From: JANPCX01 sp046094425
GTDB taxonomy: Bacteria > Pseudomonadota > Gammaproteobacteria > Burkholderiales > Burkholderiaceae_C
Length of the DNA stretch: 18,783 nt
Direction: 5' to 3'
Assembly (NCBI GenBank): GCA_046094425.1
Contig: JBJTHI010000058.1
Location: 1-18,783 of the forward strand
Part shown: positions 7,184 through 14,219 of the stretch, piece after piece
How the letters are laid out: each line of letters begins with the position of its first letter
Numbering within the stretch: position 1 is the stretch's first letter
The notes under the pieces: model-generated
The model's database searches: none
What the model saw: the letters and a program-made list of their open reading frames with translations, nothing else
Told to the model about the DNA's origin: nothing
Position numbers and translations under genes: made by a program

Positions 7184-8509
7184 TCAATGCAGCTTGATCC
7201 TCGGCCTGTGCGTGCGGTCGATCATTTCTGACAAGGTGATCAAAAAAGTTTTGCGCCACCCACCCAAGGCCAACTGGTGCTGTTTGTGCAAGCCCCAATA
7301 CATGAACTTGGCGAGGTAACCTTCGACGAACAAACTGCCTCGGGTGAGGCTGCCCATCAAGCTGCCCACGGAGGAGTATTCCGAGAGCGACACCAAGGAG
7401 CCCTGGTCTTTGTAGAGGAAGGGCGGTGCTTCGTGTACGGATTGGCCTGAAAGGCCAATCAGCCCGGGCAGGTGTTTCTTTAAATACATGGCCTGCTGGT
7501 AGGCGGACTGGGCTCGGGGTGGCACGGTGCTGCCGTCGGGTTGTGGGCAGGCGGCGCAATCGCCGAAGGCGTATATGTGGGGGTCGCGTGTGGTTTGCAA
7601 TTGCGCGTTGACCACCAGTTGATTGAGGCGGTTGGTTTCCAACACATCGTCGCCGCCCAAATGTGCGAGGAAGGCGTTGGCTTTCACGCCGGCGGCCCAA
7701 ACGGTGAGGGTGCTTTGAATCACCTTGCCGCTGGCCATCTTGACGCTGTCCTCGGTGACTTCCACCACTTTTTCGTTGGTGTGCACTTCAATGGAAAGTT
7801 TGCGCAGCTCACGCACGGCAGCTGTGCTCAATCTCTCGGGCAGTTGCGACAGCACACGTGGTGCGGCTTCGACCAGCACGATTTGCAGGTCTTTTTCCGG
7901 GTGAATGTTGTCAAAACCGAAACTGGCGAGCACCTTGGCCGAGGCGTGCAGTTCGGCGGCCAATTCCACGCCTGTGGCACCTGCGCCCACGATGGTGACG
8001 GTGAGCCGACCCGAGCCCGCTGCGCGCGGCACACTTTGGGCGCGGATGCAGGCGTTGATGAGTCGGTTGTTGAAACGTTTGGCCGCTTGCGGGCTGTCGA
8101 GTTTGATGGTGTGTTCGGCTGCGCCCAAGGTGCCAAAGTCATTCGTTTGGCTGCCCACGGCCACCACCAAGGTGTCGTAGGCCAAGGTTTGGGCGGGGGT
8201 GATTTCCCGCCCTGCATCGTCGTGGCTGGCGGCGAGTTGAATGCGCTTTTCTTGGCGGTTGATGTCTTGCAAGCTACCGAGCCGAAACCTGAAGTGGTTC
8301 CAGCGCGCCTGCGCCAGGTACTCAATTTCCTCGGCGTGGGTGTCGAAACTTCCGGCGGCCAGCTGGTGCAGCAGGGGCTTCCACACATGGGTGCGTGCAG
8401 CGTCCACCAAAGTGATTTCGGCCAGACCGCTCTTGCCCCACTTTTTGCCCAACAGCGTGGCAAGCGCCAAGCCGCCTGCGCCTCCTCCGACGATGACGAT
8501 GCGGTGCAT
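7184..8509 (-). CDS. ndh: Type II NADH:quinone oxidoreductase (NDH-2)
   Basis: This 441-aa flavoprotein passes electrons from NADH to quinone at the inner membrane without pumping protons. The first Rossmann motif is VGGGAGG at 7-13 (FAD), the second is VGAGATGVELA at 174-184 (NADH), and the third FAD contact is YAFGD at about 313-317. The C-terminal region (about 375-435) is amphipathic, as expected for membrane attachment. I chose the ATG at 8509, preceded by AAGGA, over the ORF's earlier start at 8545, because the FAD motif then begins at residue 7 as in family members. It follows the PBP1A gene by 54 nt on the same strand and may be co-transcribed with it. Confidence 0.92.
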   Translation of the reverse strand: MHRIVIVGGGAGGLALATLLGKKWGKSGLAEITLVDAARTHVWKPLLHQLAAGSFDTHAEEIEYLAQARWNHFRFRLGSLQDINRQEKRIQLAASHDDAGREITPAQTLAYDTLVVAVGSQTNDFGTLGAAEHTIKLDSPQAAKRFNNRLINACIRAQSVPRAAGSGRLTVTIVGAGATGVELAAELHASAKVLASFGFDNIHPEKDLQIVLVEAAPRVLSQLPERLSTAAVRELRKLSIEVHTNEKVVEVTEDSVKMASGKVIQSTLTVWAAGVKANAFLAHLGGDDVLETNRLNQLVVNAQLQTTRDPHIYAFGDCAACPQPDGSTVPPRAQSAYQQAMYLKKHLPGLIGLSGQSVHEAPPFLYKDQGSLVSLSEYSSVGSLMGSLTRGSLFVEGYLAKFMYWGLHKQHQLALGGWRKTFLITLSEMIDRTHRPRIKLH

Positions 8510-8563
8510 GTTGTTTTTCCTTTTTTGGTTTTCGGTGGTCAGCAAATTTAACGCTGCAAGGTG

Positions 8564-11062
8564 TCAATTGCCTGAATAGATGGAAGGAACCGGCTCTGTG
8601 CTCAGTCTGGTGGGCGGCTTTACCGCAGCGGGTGCAGGGCTCGGTGTGGCAACCGTGGACGGAATCAGTGGGGCGTCTGGGGGCGTGGCGTTCGCATCCG
8701 CAGGGGCATCCAATCCCAAGCTGCGCACACCGCCGCCCTCGGCCCACTCTTCATAGACCCATTCACCATGGCCGAACACACCTTGGCGCGGCGCCAGACC
8801 GTCGGGAGCGGCGTCGGTCATGATGGGCACATCACGCAGCACGGCTTTCATATAGCTGATCCACGGTGGCAAGGCCAGGCTGCTGCCCGAAGCGCGGTTG
8901 CCTAGGCTGCGTGGTTCGTCATGCCCCATCCACACCACGGCCACCACGGTGGGTTGAAAGCCGGCAAACCACACATCGGCGGCTGCGTTGGTGGTGCCGG
9001 TTTTGCCGTAGAGGTCGGGGCGTTGCAGTTCTTTTTGGGCCCGCGCGGCGCTGCCGGTTTGGGTGACCTCTTGCAGCAACTGGCGTGTGAGGTAGGCGTT
9101 GCGCTCAGAGACCACGCGCTTGCTTTCGTCGAAGGGCGCGAGGGGCGGGGCTTGGAACAGCACTTGGCCTTGTGCGTCGGTGATTTTTTCAATCATCACC
9201 GGTGTGATGGTATGGCCGCCATTGGCCAAGGCTGCATAGGCGGTAGCCATTTGCATGGGGGTGGTGCTGCCCGTGCCCAGGGCCAGGCTGAGGTTGTCGG
9301 GCTGGCGATCTAGGTCAAAACCAAAACGCGCCAGCCACTGTTTGGTGGGGCCCACGCCCACATGCTGCAACAGCCGCAAGCTCACCAGGTTTTTCGATTG
9401 CGCCAAGGCGCGTCGAACGGTGATGGGGCCTTCATACTGGCCGTCGGCATTGCGGGGGTTCCAGGCATTGGCATCGTTAGCGGACAAGTTCAACAAGGGC
9501 GCATCGTTGACCACGGTATCTGGCATCACACCATGCTCAAAGGCGGCTGAATAAATAAACGGCTTGAGCGTGGAGCCCGGTTGCCGCCAGGCTTGCGTCG
9601 CGTGGTTGAAAGACTGGCGCGCAAAATCAAAACTGCCCACCAAGGCGCGCACATGGCCGGTTTGCGGATCCAGCGCCACAAAAGCTGCTTGCGCTTGCGG
9701 CCACTGCGAGATGGCCCAGCCGTTGTTGGCGTTTGGGTTGCCAGCGTTTTGAATCACGCGAATGATGGCCCCCCGGCGTAGCGCGATTTTGCTCGGTGCG
9801 TTGGCTGCCAAAGCCGCTTGTACCCAGCGCAGGCCGTCGCCGCTGATGCGCACGGTCTCACCACTGGCTAACTGCACCACCACCTCTTTCGGGTGGGCGT
9901 GCAGCACGATGGCCAGACGCAGCAAATCGTGGTCGCGCAATTCTTTTAATGCGGCGGCAGCAGCGGCTTCTGAGCGCAACGGGTCGTCGGGCAGGGGCTC
10001 AAAGTCTTCGGGGCCGCGCCAGGCTTGTTGGCGGTCTTGACTCAGGAGGGCGGCTCTCAGGGCGCTCCAGGCGGCTTGTTGGTCGGCAGCGAGCAGCGTG
10101 GTGGTTACTTTCAGGCCGCGTGTGTAAGCCTCTTGGCCGTAGCGTTCAAACACAATCTGGCGTGCCAGCTCGGCCACATGGTCGGCACGCAGCGCGGGTG
10201 CATTGGTGCTCGGTTGGTTGCCGCGCAGCTTGAGGGGTTCTTCACGTGCTTGGCTCCACTGCGCCGAGGTGAGCATGTTCAGGTCGAGCATGCGCTTGAG
10301 CACCAACAACTGCCGGTGGCGTGCGCGCTCTGCATTCGTGATGGGGTTGGCATAGGCAGGGTTTTTCGGCAAACCGGCCAGCATGGCGCTCTCGGCCACG
10401 CTGAGTTCTTCCAAGGTTTTGCCAAAGTACACCTGGGCCGCCGCACCAAAACCATAGGCGCGGTGGCCGAGGTAAATTTGGTTCATATAGAGCTCAAGAA
10501 TCTCGTCCTTGGAGAGCTCGCGCTCCATGCGCCAGGCCAGCAGCGCCTCTTTGAGTTTGCGCTCCAGCGTGCGGCGCGAGGACAAAAAGAAGTTTCGCGC
10601 CACTTGCTGGGTGATGGTGGAAGCACCCTGGGGTCTGCCAACGGCTAAACCGATGGCGTTGCCCGTGTTGATCAGCACCGCACGCAGCACACCTATCCAA
10701 TCCACCCCTTGGTGCTCGCGGAAACGCGCATCTTCAATGGCGAGCACGGCGTTTTGTAGCTGCTGGGGAATGTCACTGATGGGCACAAAAATGCGTCGCT
10801 CAGAACCAAACTGGGCCAACTCCACACCGTCGTGGCTGACCACTTGCAGGTGCTGAATGGGTTGGTAGTTCACTGCTTTGTCCAGCGGTGGCAACGAAGG
10901 CCACAACCAAGCCAGCGTGGCTGTCAAGGTGATGGCACCCAGCACCGCACCGCCTAGCAGTGCAAACGCGGCCCAGCGCAGCCACATCAGAGGTCGGGTG
11001 CTGCGGAAGGTGTAATACAGGCTGCGCAGGCGCGAAGGTGAGGTTGAGGGAGAGTTCATCAA
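8564..11062 (-). CDS. mrcA: Bifunctional penicillin-binding protein 1A (transglycosylase/transpeptidase)
   Basis: This 832-aa class A PBP polymerises and cross-links peptidoglycan. A cytoplasmic tail and one TM helix (about 28-52) precede the glycosyltransferase domain, with catalytic Glu in AIEDARFREHQGVD (E110), GASTITQQ at 146-153, and the KEALLAWRMERELSKDEILE region at 171-190. An OB-like insert follows at about 350-435. The transpeptidase domain has GSTLK (S497, K500), SKN at 556-558 and KTGT at 687-690. The C-terminus (about 785-832) is Pro/Ala-rich and low complexity. All catalytic residues are intact and the length is normal. A tandem ATG (11062 and 11059) makes the exact start ambiguous by one codon. 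It is divergent from the toxin-antitoxin module. Confidence 0.95.
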   Translation of the reverse strand: MMNSPSTSPSRLRSLYYTFRSTRPLMWLRWAAFALLGGAVLGAITLTATLAWLWPSLPPLDKAVNYQPIQHLQVVSHDGVELAQFGSERRIFVPISDIPQQLQNAVLAIEDARFREHQGVDWIGVLRAVLINTGNAIGLAVGRPQGASTITQQVARNFFLSSRRTLERKLKEALLAWRMERELSKDEILELYMNQIYLGHRAYGFGAAAQVYFGKTLEELSVAESAMLAGLPKNPAYANPITNAERARHRQLLVLKRMLDLNMLTSAQWSQAREEPLKLRGNQPSTNAPALRADHVAELARQIVFERYGQEAYTRGLKVTTTLLAADQQAAWSALRAALLSQDRQQAWRGPEDFEPLPDDPLRSEAAAAAALKELRDHDLLRLAIVLHAHPKEVVVQLASGETVRISGDGLRWVQAALAANAPSKIALRRGAIIRVIQNAGNPNANNGWAISQWPQAQAAFVALDPQTGHVRALVGSFDFARQSFNHATQAWRQPGSTLKPFIYSAAFEHGVMPDTVVNDAPLLNLSANDANAWNPRNADGQYEGPITVRRALAQSKNLVSLRLLQHVGVGPTKQWLARFGFDLDRQPDNLSLALGTGSTTPMQMATAYAALANGGHTITPVMIEKITDAQGQVLFQAPPLAPFDESKRVVSERNAYLTRQLLQEVTQTGSAARAQKELQRPDLYGKTGTTNAAADVWFAGFQPTVVAVVWMGHDEPRSLGNRASGSSLALPPWISYMKAVLRDVPIMTDAAPDGLAPRQGVFGHGEWVYEEWAEGGGVRSLGLDAPADANATPPDAPLIPSTVATPSPAPAAVKPPTRLSTEPVPSIYSGN

Positions 11063-11113
11063 GTCACGGACTGATCGTTGCAGGCATTATCCGCAAGCGG
11101 TGCCGACTGCTCG

Positions 11114-11142
11114 TTGCACGGTGCAGCACTTGTTAATAGTTA
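11114..11142 (+). promoter_or_regulatory. Candidate sigma-70 promoter of the toxin-antitoxin operon
   Basis: A -35-like TTGCAC (11114-11119) and a -10-like TAGTTA (11137-11142) are separated by 17 nt, just upstream of the toxin ATG at 11164. The -10 is a weak match. It overlaps the 18-bp palindrome at 11139-11156, a layout typical of autorepressed toxin-antitoxin promoters. Motif calling by eye only. Confidence 0.4.
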
Positions 11143-11156
11143 GCAAATTTGCTAAC
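11139..11156. promoter_or_regulatory. Perfect 18-bp palindromic operator (probable antitoxin binding site)
   Basis: GTTAGCAAATTTGCTAAC is a perfect palindrome ending 7 nt before the toxin start codon. It is AT-rich inside a GC-rich region and overlaps the candidate -10 element. HigA/XRE antitoxins bind palindromes of this kind to repress their own operon, so autoregulation is a strong inference. Confidence 0.7.
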
Positions 11157-11163
11157 CTGCCGC

Positions 11164-11490
11164 ATGCCGTTCGATATCGACTATTTTCATGCGCGTGTCC
11201 TTGCCGAAATCGAACGTTGGCCTGCGGATGTATTGGCCGATTACGCGCATCTCTTGGAACTTCTCGCTGAACATGGCCCGAGTTTGCGGCTACCGCACTC
11301 GCGGGCCTTCGGCGATGGGTTATTCGAGCTTCGGCCCCGTGGTCGCTCTGGTATCGGGCGAGCGTTTTATTGTTTCTTGGTGGGTCGGCGCATCGTTGTT
11401 TTGCATGCCTTCATCAAAAAAGCGCAGCAAACACCCGACAAAGAATTGAAGTTGGCGCGCAAGCGCATGAAGGAGTTGCAAGATGGCTGA
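11164..11490 (+). CDS. higB: HigB/RelE-like toxin (phage Gp49-like, PF05973 type)
   Basis: The 108-aa basic protein resembles the Gp49-like branch of the RelE/HigB ribosome-dependent mRNA interferases. Typical segments are visible: LLELLAEHGPSLRLPHSRAFG, then the ELRPRGRSGIGRAFYCF strand pair, then VVLHAFIKKAQQTP followed by a C-terminal helix with LARKRMKEL. I chose the ATG at 11164 rather than an upstream TTG because the TTG lies inside the operator palindrome and the ATG gives the family-typical MPFDID start. The antitoxin start overlaps its last 8 nt. Toxin-first order is typical of HigBA. The symbol is a family-level guess. Confidence 0.82.
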   Translation: MPFDIDYFHARVLAEIERWPADVLADYAHLLELLAEHGPSLRLPHSRAFGDGLFELRPRGRSGIGRAFYCFLVGRRIVVLHAFIKKAQQTPDKELKLARKRMKELQDG

Positions 11491-11800
11491 ACTGAAATAC
11501 ACCCCGATCCATCATGATCACCAGGCATTTCTGGCCAAGGCACGCAAGCGCAAAGGCTTTTCCGAGGCTTACGAGGCACTTGCCCTGGAGTACGAACTCG
11601 CCAAGCAAATGCTCAAGGCAAGATCAAAGGCCGGTTTGACGCAAGACGCGGTGGCCGAACGCATGGGCACGACCAAGAGCACCGTGTCTCGGCTGGAGGC
11701 GGCCGGTAAGCACGCTCCTTCAGTGACCACACTGGCTCGTTATGCGCAAGCCGTGGGCTGCGAGCTGCAAATCAAGTTGGTTCGACCTCGCAGCGCCTGA
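11483..11800 (+). CDS. higA: HigA-like antitoxin with XRE helix-turn-helix
   Basis: The 105-aa protein has an N-terminal segment (1-40) that should contact the toxin and a Cro/C1 helix-turn-helix at about 40-97 (LTQDAVAERMGTTKSTVSRLE and the following helices). It overlaps the toxin gene by 8 nt, implying coupled translation. It should neutralise the toxin and repress the operon at the 18-bp palindrome at 11139-11156. The assignment as cognate antitoxin rests on the overlap and on gene order. Confidence 0.85.
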   Translation: MAELKYTPIHHDHQAFLAKARKRKGFSEAYEALALEYELAKQMLKARSKAGLTQDAVAERMGTTKSTVSRLEAAGKHAPSVTTLARYAQAVGCELQIKLVRPRSA

Positions 11801-11918
11801 AAAATAATGGTATTGATGTCACAAAACAAAGTTTCATGCGGCCTTCAAGCCGATAGCACCGTTAGATTGAGGGAGACAGGTGGCGGTGTTGCGCAGCAAA
11901 ACTGTCGTCCGATAGCAA
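11801..11918 (+). other. Non-coding tail behind the antitoxin with a 9-bp direct repeat
   Basis: No open frame is convincing here. CCGATAGCA occurs twice, at 11850-11858 and 11909-11917. GTTAGAT at 11861-11867 fits the GTTRRRY core of integron recombination sites, but I find no paired partner around it. Confidence 0.4.
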
Positions 11919-11987
11919 GTTGAACTAAACCGCTGACGCGGTGGCTCCCCTTGCCGGGAGGCCACCGCGTCAGCGGTTTAGTTCAAC
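11919..11987. repeat. Giant hairpin with a perfect 27-bp stem
   Basis: The arms 11919-11945 and 11961-11987 are perfectly complementary, reading outward-in from GTTGAACTAAACCGC. Allowing one bulged base (11960), four further pairs form (TCCC 11946-11949 with GGGA 11956-11959), which leaves a 6-nt loop. The ends read GTTGAAC and GTTCAAC. It could terminate toxin-antitoxin transcription, but no T-tract follows directly. It also overlaps the left core of the attC-like site at 11981. Confidence 0.85.
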
Positions 11988-12050
11988 ATTTCCTTCCACG
12001 TGACGTCCCAAAGCTGCGCTTTGGTCCGCACGTGAAGTCAGGCGTTATCG
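11981..12050 (+). repeat. attC-like integron recombination site
   Basis: The left core GTTCAAC (11981-11987) fits RYYYAAC exactly. An inner stem pairs CTTCCACGTG (11993-12002) with CACGTGAAG (12029-12037), with one extra unpaired base in the left arm, like the extrahelical base of attC L''. A central hairpin CCAAAGC-TGC-GCTTTGG (12008-12024) follows. The right end, TCAGGCGTTATCG (12038-12050), resembles the familiar right end of attC sites, although GTTATCG departs from GTTRRRY after GTTA. Orientation (ORFs, then site) and the roughly 70-bp length fit a gene cassette. No integrase lies in the window. Confidence 0.5.
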
Positions 12051-12068
12051 CGACTTCCAGAGGCCCCA

Positions 12069-13130
12069 ATGAAACACCGTTTTCTAGCCCACAGCGACCT
12101 GCGGATCAGCCCCATTTGTTTGGGCACCATGACCTTTGGTGAGCAAGTGGCGCGTGATGACGCCCACGCCATCTTGGACAGCGCCTTGGCCCAAGGCATC
12201 AATTTCATCGACACCGCCGAGATGTACTCGGTGCCCGCCAAAGCAGAAACCTTCCGTGCGACGGAGACCATCATCGGTCAGTGGTTTGCCAAACGACCAG
12301 AAGTGCGTCGCCAGGTGGTGCTCGCGACCAAAGTGGCCGGTCCCTCGCGCAACATGGGCTGGATCAGGCATGGTGCCACCGACTTGAAGCCGGAGCACAT
12401 CGTGCAAGCCTGCGATGACAGCCTGCGCCGTCTGCAAACCGATGTGATTGACCTTTACCAAATCCACTGGCCCAACCGCAATGCGCCGTCTTTCGGTGCG
12501 CTGTATTTCGACCCCTCTCAGGATCGTGAATTCACGTCTATCCATGCCCAGCTGGAGGCTTTCTCCTCCTTGGTGAAAGCGGGCAAGGTGCGGTACATCG
12601 GCCTGTCCAATGAAACCCCATGGGGCGTGAGCGAGTTTGTGCGTGTGGCGGCGAAACATGGCTTGCCCAAAATCGTGAGCGTGCAAAACCCCTATGCGCT
12701 GAACAGCCGTGCGGTCGACAACGGCTTGGACGAAACCCTCTACCGGGAAGGCATCGCGCTGTTGGCTTATTCGCCGTTGGCCTTTGGCACCTTGACGGGC
12801 AAGTACGACGATGTGGGTTTTGATTCCCCACACGACAAACCCGGCCGCATTGCGGTGTACGACTCGATGAAGGTGCAGCGCTGGGCCCGTCCCGAGGCGC
12901 TGCAAGCCAGCCGGCTCTACAACGCCCTGGCCCGCCGCCATGGCCTCACACCCACTGCCATGGCATTGGCGTTTTGTTATCACTCTTGGCGGGTCACCAG
13001 CACCATCATTGGCGTGACGAATCTGGCGCAGCTCCAAGACAACCTGGCCGCTTGGGGCACCACCTTGTCGCCCGAACTCTTGGCTGAGATTGATGCCATT
13101 CGCTGGCTGTACCGGGATCCGGCGCAGTGA
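12069..13130 (+). CDS. tas: NADP(H)-dependent aldo/keto reductase, Tas-like
   Basis: This 353-aa cytosolic TIM-barrel oxidoreductase closely follows the E. coli Tas layout. It begins with LGTMTFGEQ (18-26) and shows the catalytic tetrad D48 and Y53 (FIDTAEMYSVP), K88 (TKVAGPS) and H133 (YQIHWP). Conserved YIGLSNETPWGV, VQNPYALNSR and AYSPLAFGTLTGKY segments follow, and the NADPH phosphate-binding end is STIIGVTNLAQL. Length and all catalytic residues are normal. The physiological substrate of Tas-type reductases is not settled. The ATG at 12069 follows the attC-like site by 18 nt and has only a weak AGAGG ribosome site. The gene probably predates the neighbouring structure; co-transcription with the toxin-antitoxin pair seems unlikely across the large hairpin. 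Confidence 0.88.
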   Translation: MKHRFLAHSDLRISPICLGTMTFGEQVARDDAHAILDSALAQGINFIDTAEMYSVPAKAETFRATETIIGQWFAKRPEVRRQVVLATKVAGPSRNMGWIRHGATDLKPEHIVQACDDSLRRLQTDVIDLYQIHWPNRNAPSFGALYFDPSQDREFTSIHAQLEAFSSLVKAGKVRYIGLSNETPWGVSEFVRVAAKHGLPKIVSVQNPYALNSRAVDNGLDETLYREGIALLAYSPLAFGTLTGKYDDVGFDSPHDKPGRIAVYDSMKVQRWARPEALQASRLYNALARRHGLTPTAMALAFCYHSWRVTSTIIGVTNLAQLQDNLAAWGTTLSPELLAEIDAIRWLYRDPAQ

Positions 13131-13139
13131 TGCTCTACT

Positions 13140-14015
13140 TCAGGAATTGCGTGGCTTCTTGAACACCAGCACATTGCCAACCATCACCAGCAACAAACCC
13201 AACAGCGCGGGTGCCGTCCAGGTGTAGCCCTCCACCCAGGCCGACACGTTCAAGGCCACCACGGGAAAGAGCACGGTGCAATAGGCGGCTTTCTCGGGGC
13301 CCAAGCGACCGACCAAGGTGAGGTAGGCGGTGAAGCCAATGACCGAGCCCGAAATGGCCAGGTAGAGCAGGGCACCCATATAACGTTCATTGGCTTCAAA
13401 TGCCCATGGCACGTCGGCCACCCAACAACCCAATGTGAGCGCGGTCGCCCCCATCAGCATGCCCCATGCGTTGGTGACGACTGGCGTGTGGCCCGTTGCT
13501 TGCAAGCGGGTGGACAACATATTGCCAATGGAAAAGCACAAGGTGCCTGCCAGGCCGTAGGCCATGCCCAAGCCGGTGTGGGCCGAGGTGTTGTGGCGGC
13601 TCAACTCCGGCCAAAAAAGGGCCACCAGCCCGAGCAAACCAAGCAAGCTGCCCGCGAGCACCCGGCGGTTCAGCGGTCGACCTAAAAACACCCGGGCGTT
13701 GAAGGCGTTCCATACCGTGGCGGTGGAAAAAAGCACGGCGACCAAACCGCTGGGGATATAGCGACTGGCTTGCATGAAACACAAAAAATTCAAACAGAAC
13801 AAAAAGAGTCCTTGGGCGGCCACCAACGTCATGGCGATGCCCCGGGGCCGCTTCAAGCGCCCAGTGAACACCAACCACGCAAACAACACCGCCGCTGCCA
13901 GCGCAAACCGGTAAGCCACCGACCAGGCGATGGGAACGACGCCGAGCTGTAGCTTCAGTGCAATCCAGGTGGTGCCCCAAATGAGCACGGTGAGCAGGTA
14001 CAGGAACAGGTTCAT
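13140..14015 (-). CDS. EamA/DMT-family membrane transporter
   Basis: This 291-aa protein has about ten hydrophobic helices arranged as two EamA repeats, the drug/metabolite transporter layout. The first helix contains LIWGTTWIALKLQLG, a typical family start, and the second half has the SGSVIGFTAYLTLVGRLGPEKAAYCTVL-type region; the protein ends with a basic tail. I chose the ATG at 14015; a GTG at 14084 would add 23 non-hydrophobic residues. No good Shine-Dalgarno is seen. The gene is divergent from an AraC regulator, the usual arrangement for a regulated exporter. The substrate is unknown; amino acids or metabolites are common for the family. The 3' end converges on the aldo/keto reductase with 9 nt between them. 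Confidence 0.88.
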   Translation of the reverse strand: MNLFLYLLTVLIWGTTWIALKLQLGVVPIAWSVAYRFALAAAVLFAWLVFTGRLKRPRGIAMTLVAAQGLFLFCLNFLCFMQASRYIPSGLVAVLFSTATVWNAFNARVFLGRPLNRRVLAGSLLGLLGLVALFWPELSRHNTSAHTGLGMAYGLAGTLCFSIGNMLSTRLQATGHTPVVTNAWGMLMGATALTLGCWVADVPWAFEANERYMGALLYLAISGSVIGFTAYLTLVGRLGPEKAAYCTVLFPVVALNVSAWVEGYTWTAPALLGLLLVMVGNVLVFKKPRNS

Positions 14016-14120
14016 GGGCAGGTGCACTGGCGCGAGAAGGTGTGTGTTGGCAGTGTCACGTGGGCGCGGCTGGCCTAGTTGCACAAAACCGGCATTTGTC
14101 GGGGCTGTCCTTGGAAAGCC

Positions 14121-14154
14121 TTGATATGCAGCGGCATCGCTGCTGCAAAATCAA
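14121..14154. promoter_or_regulatory. Imperfect inverted repeat between the divergent transporter and AraC genes
   Basis: TTGAT (14121-14125) pairs with ATCAA (14150-14154) and TGCAGC (14127-14132) with GCTGCA (14142-14147), with one or two unpaired bases between the blocks and a 9-nt centre. It lies in the 204-nt divergent gap. It could be the operator for the AraC regulator or a stem in its leader. AraC proteins usually bind direct repeats, so this call is tentative. Confidence 0.3.
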
Positions 14155-14219
14155 GCACCCGCAACATCCAGGCGTGGGCTTTGTTGGCCCACCGGTTTCG
14201 GTTTTCTGTCGACTTTGCC

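Noticed and set aside
7541..8551. A 336-codon frame antisense to the NDH-2 gene
   Set aside because: Long only because GC-rich codons leave few stops on the opposite strand; the NDH-2 frame has full motifs.
11919..11987. Calling the giant hairpin itself an attC site
   Set aside because: Its ends are GTTGAAC on the left and GTTCAAC on the right, the reverse of the attC order, and the stem is perfect with no extrahelical bases.
12084..13037. A 317-codon frame antisense to the aldo/keto reductase
   Set aside because: His- and Gly-rich shadow of a well-supported gene.
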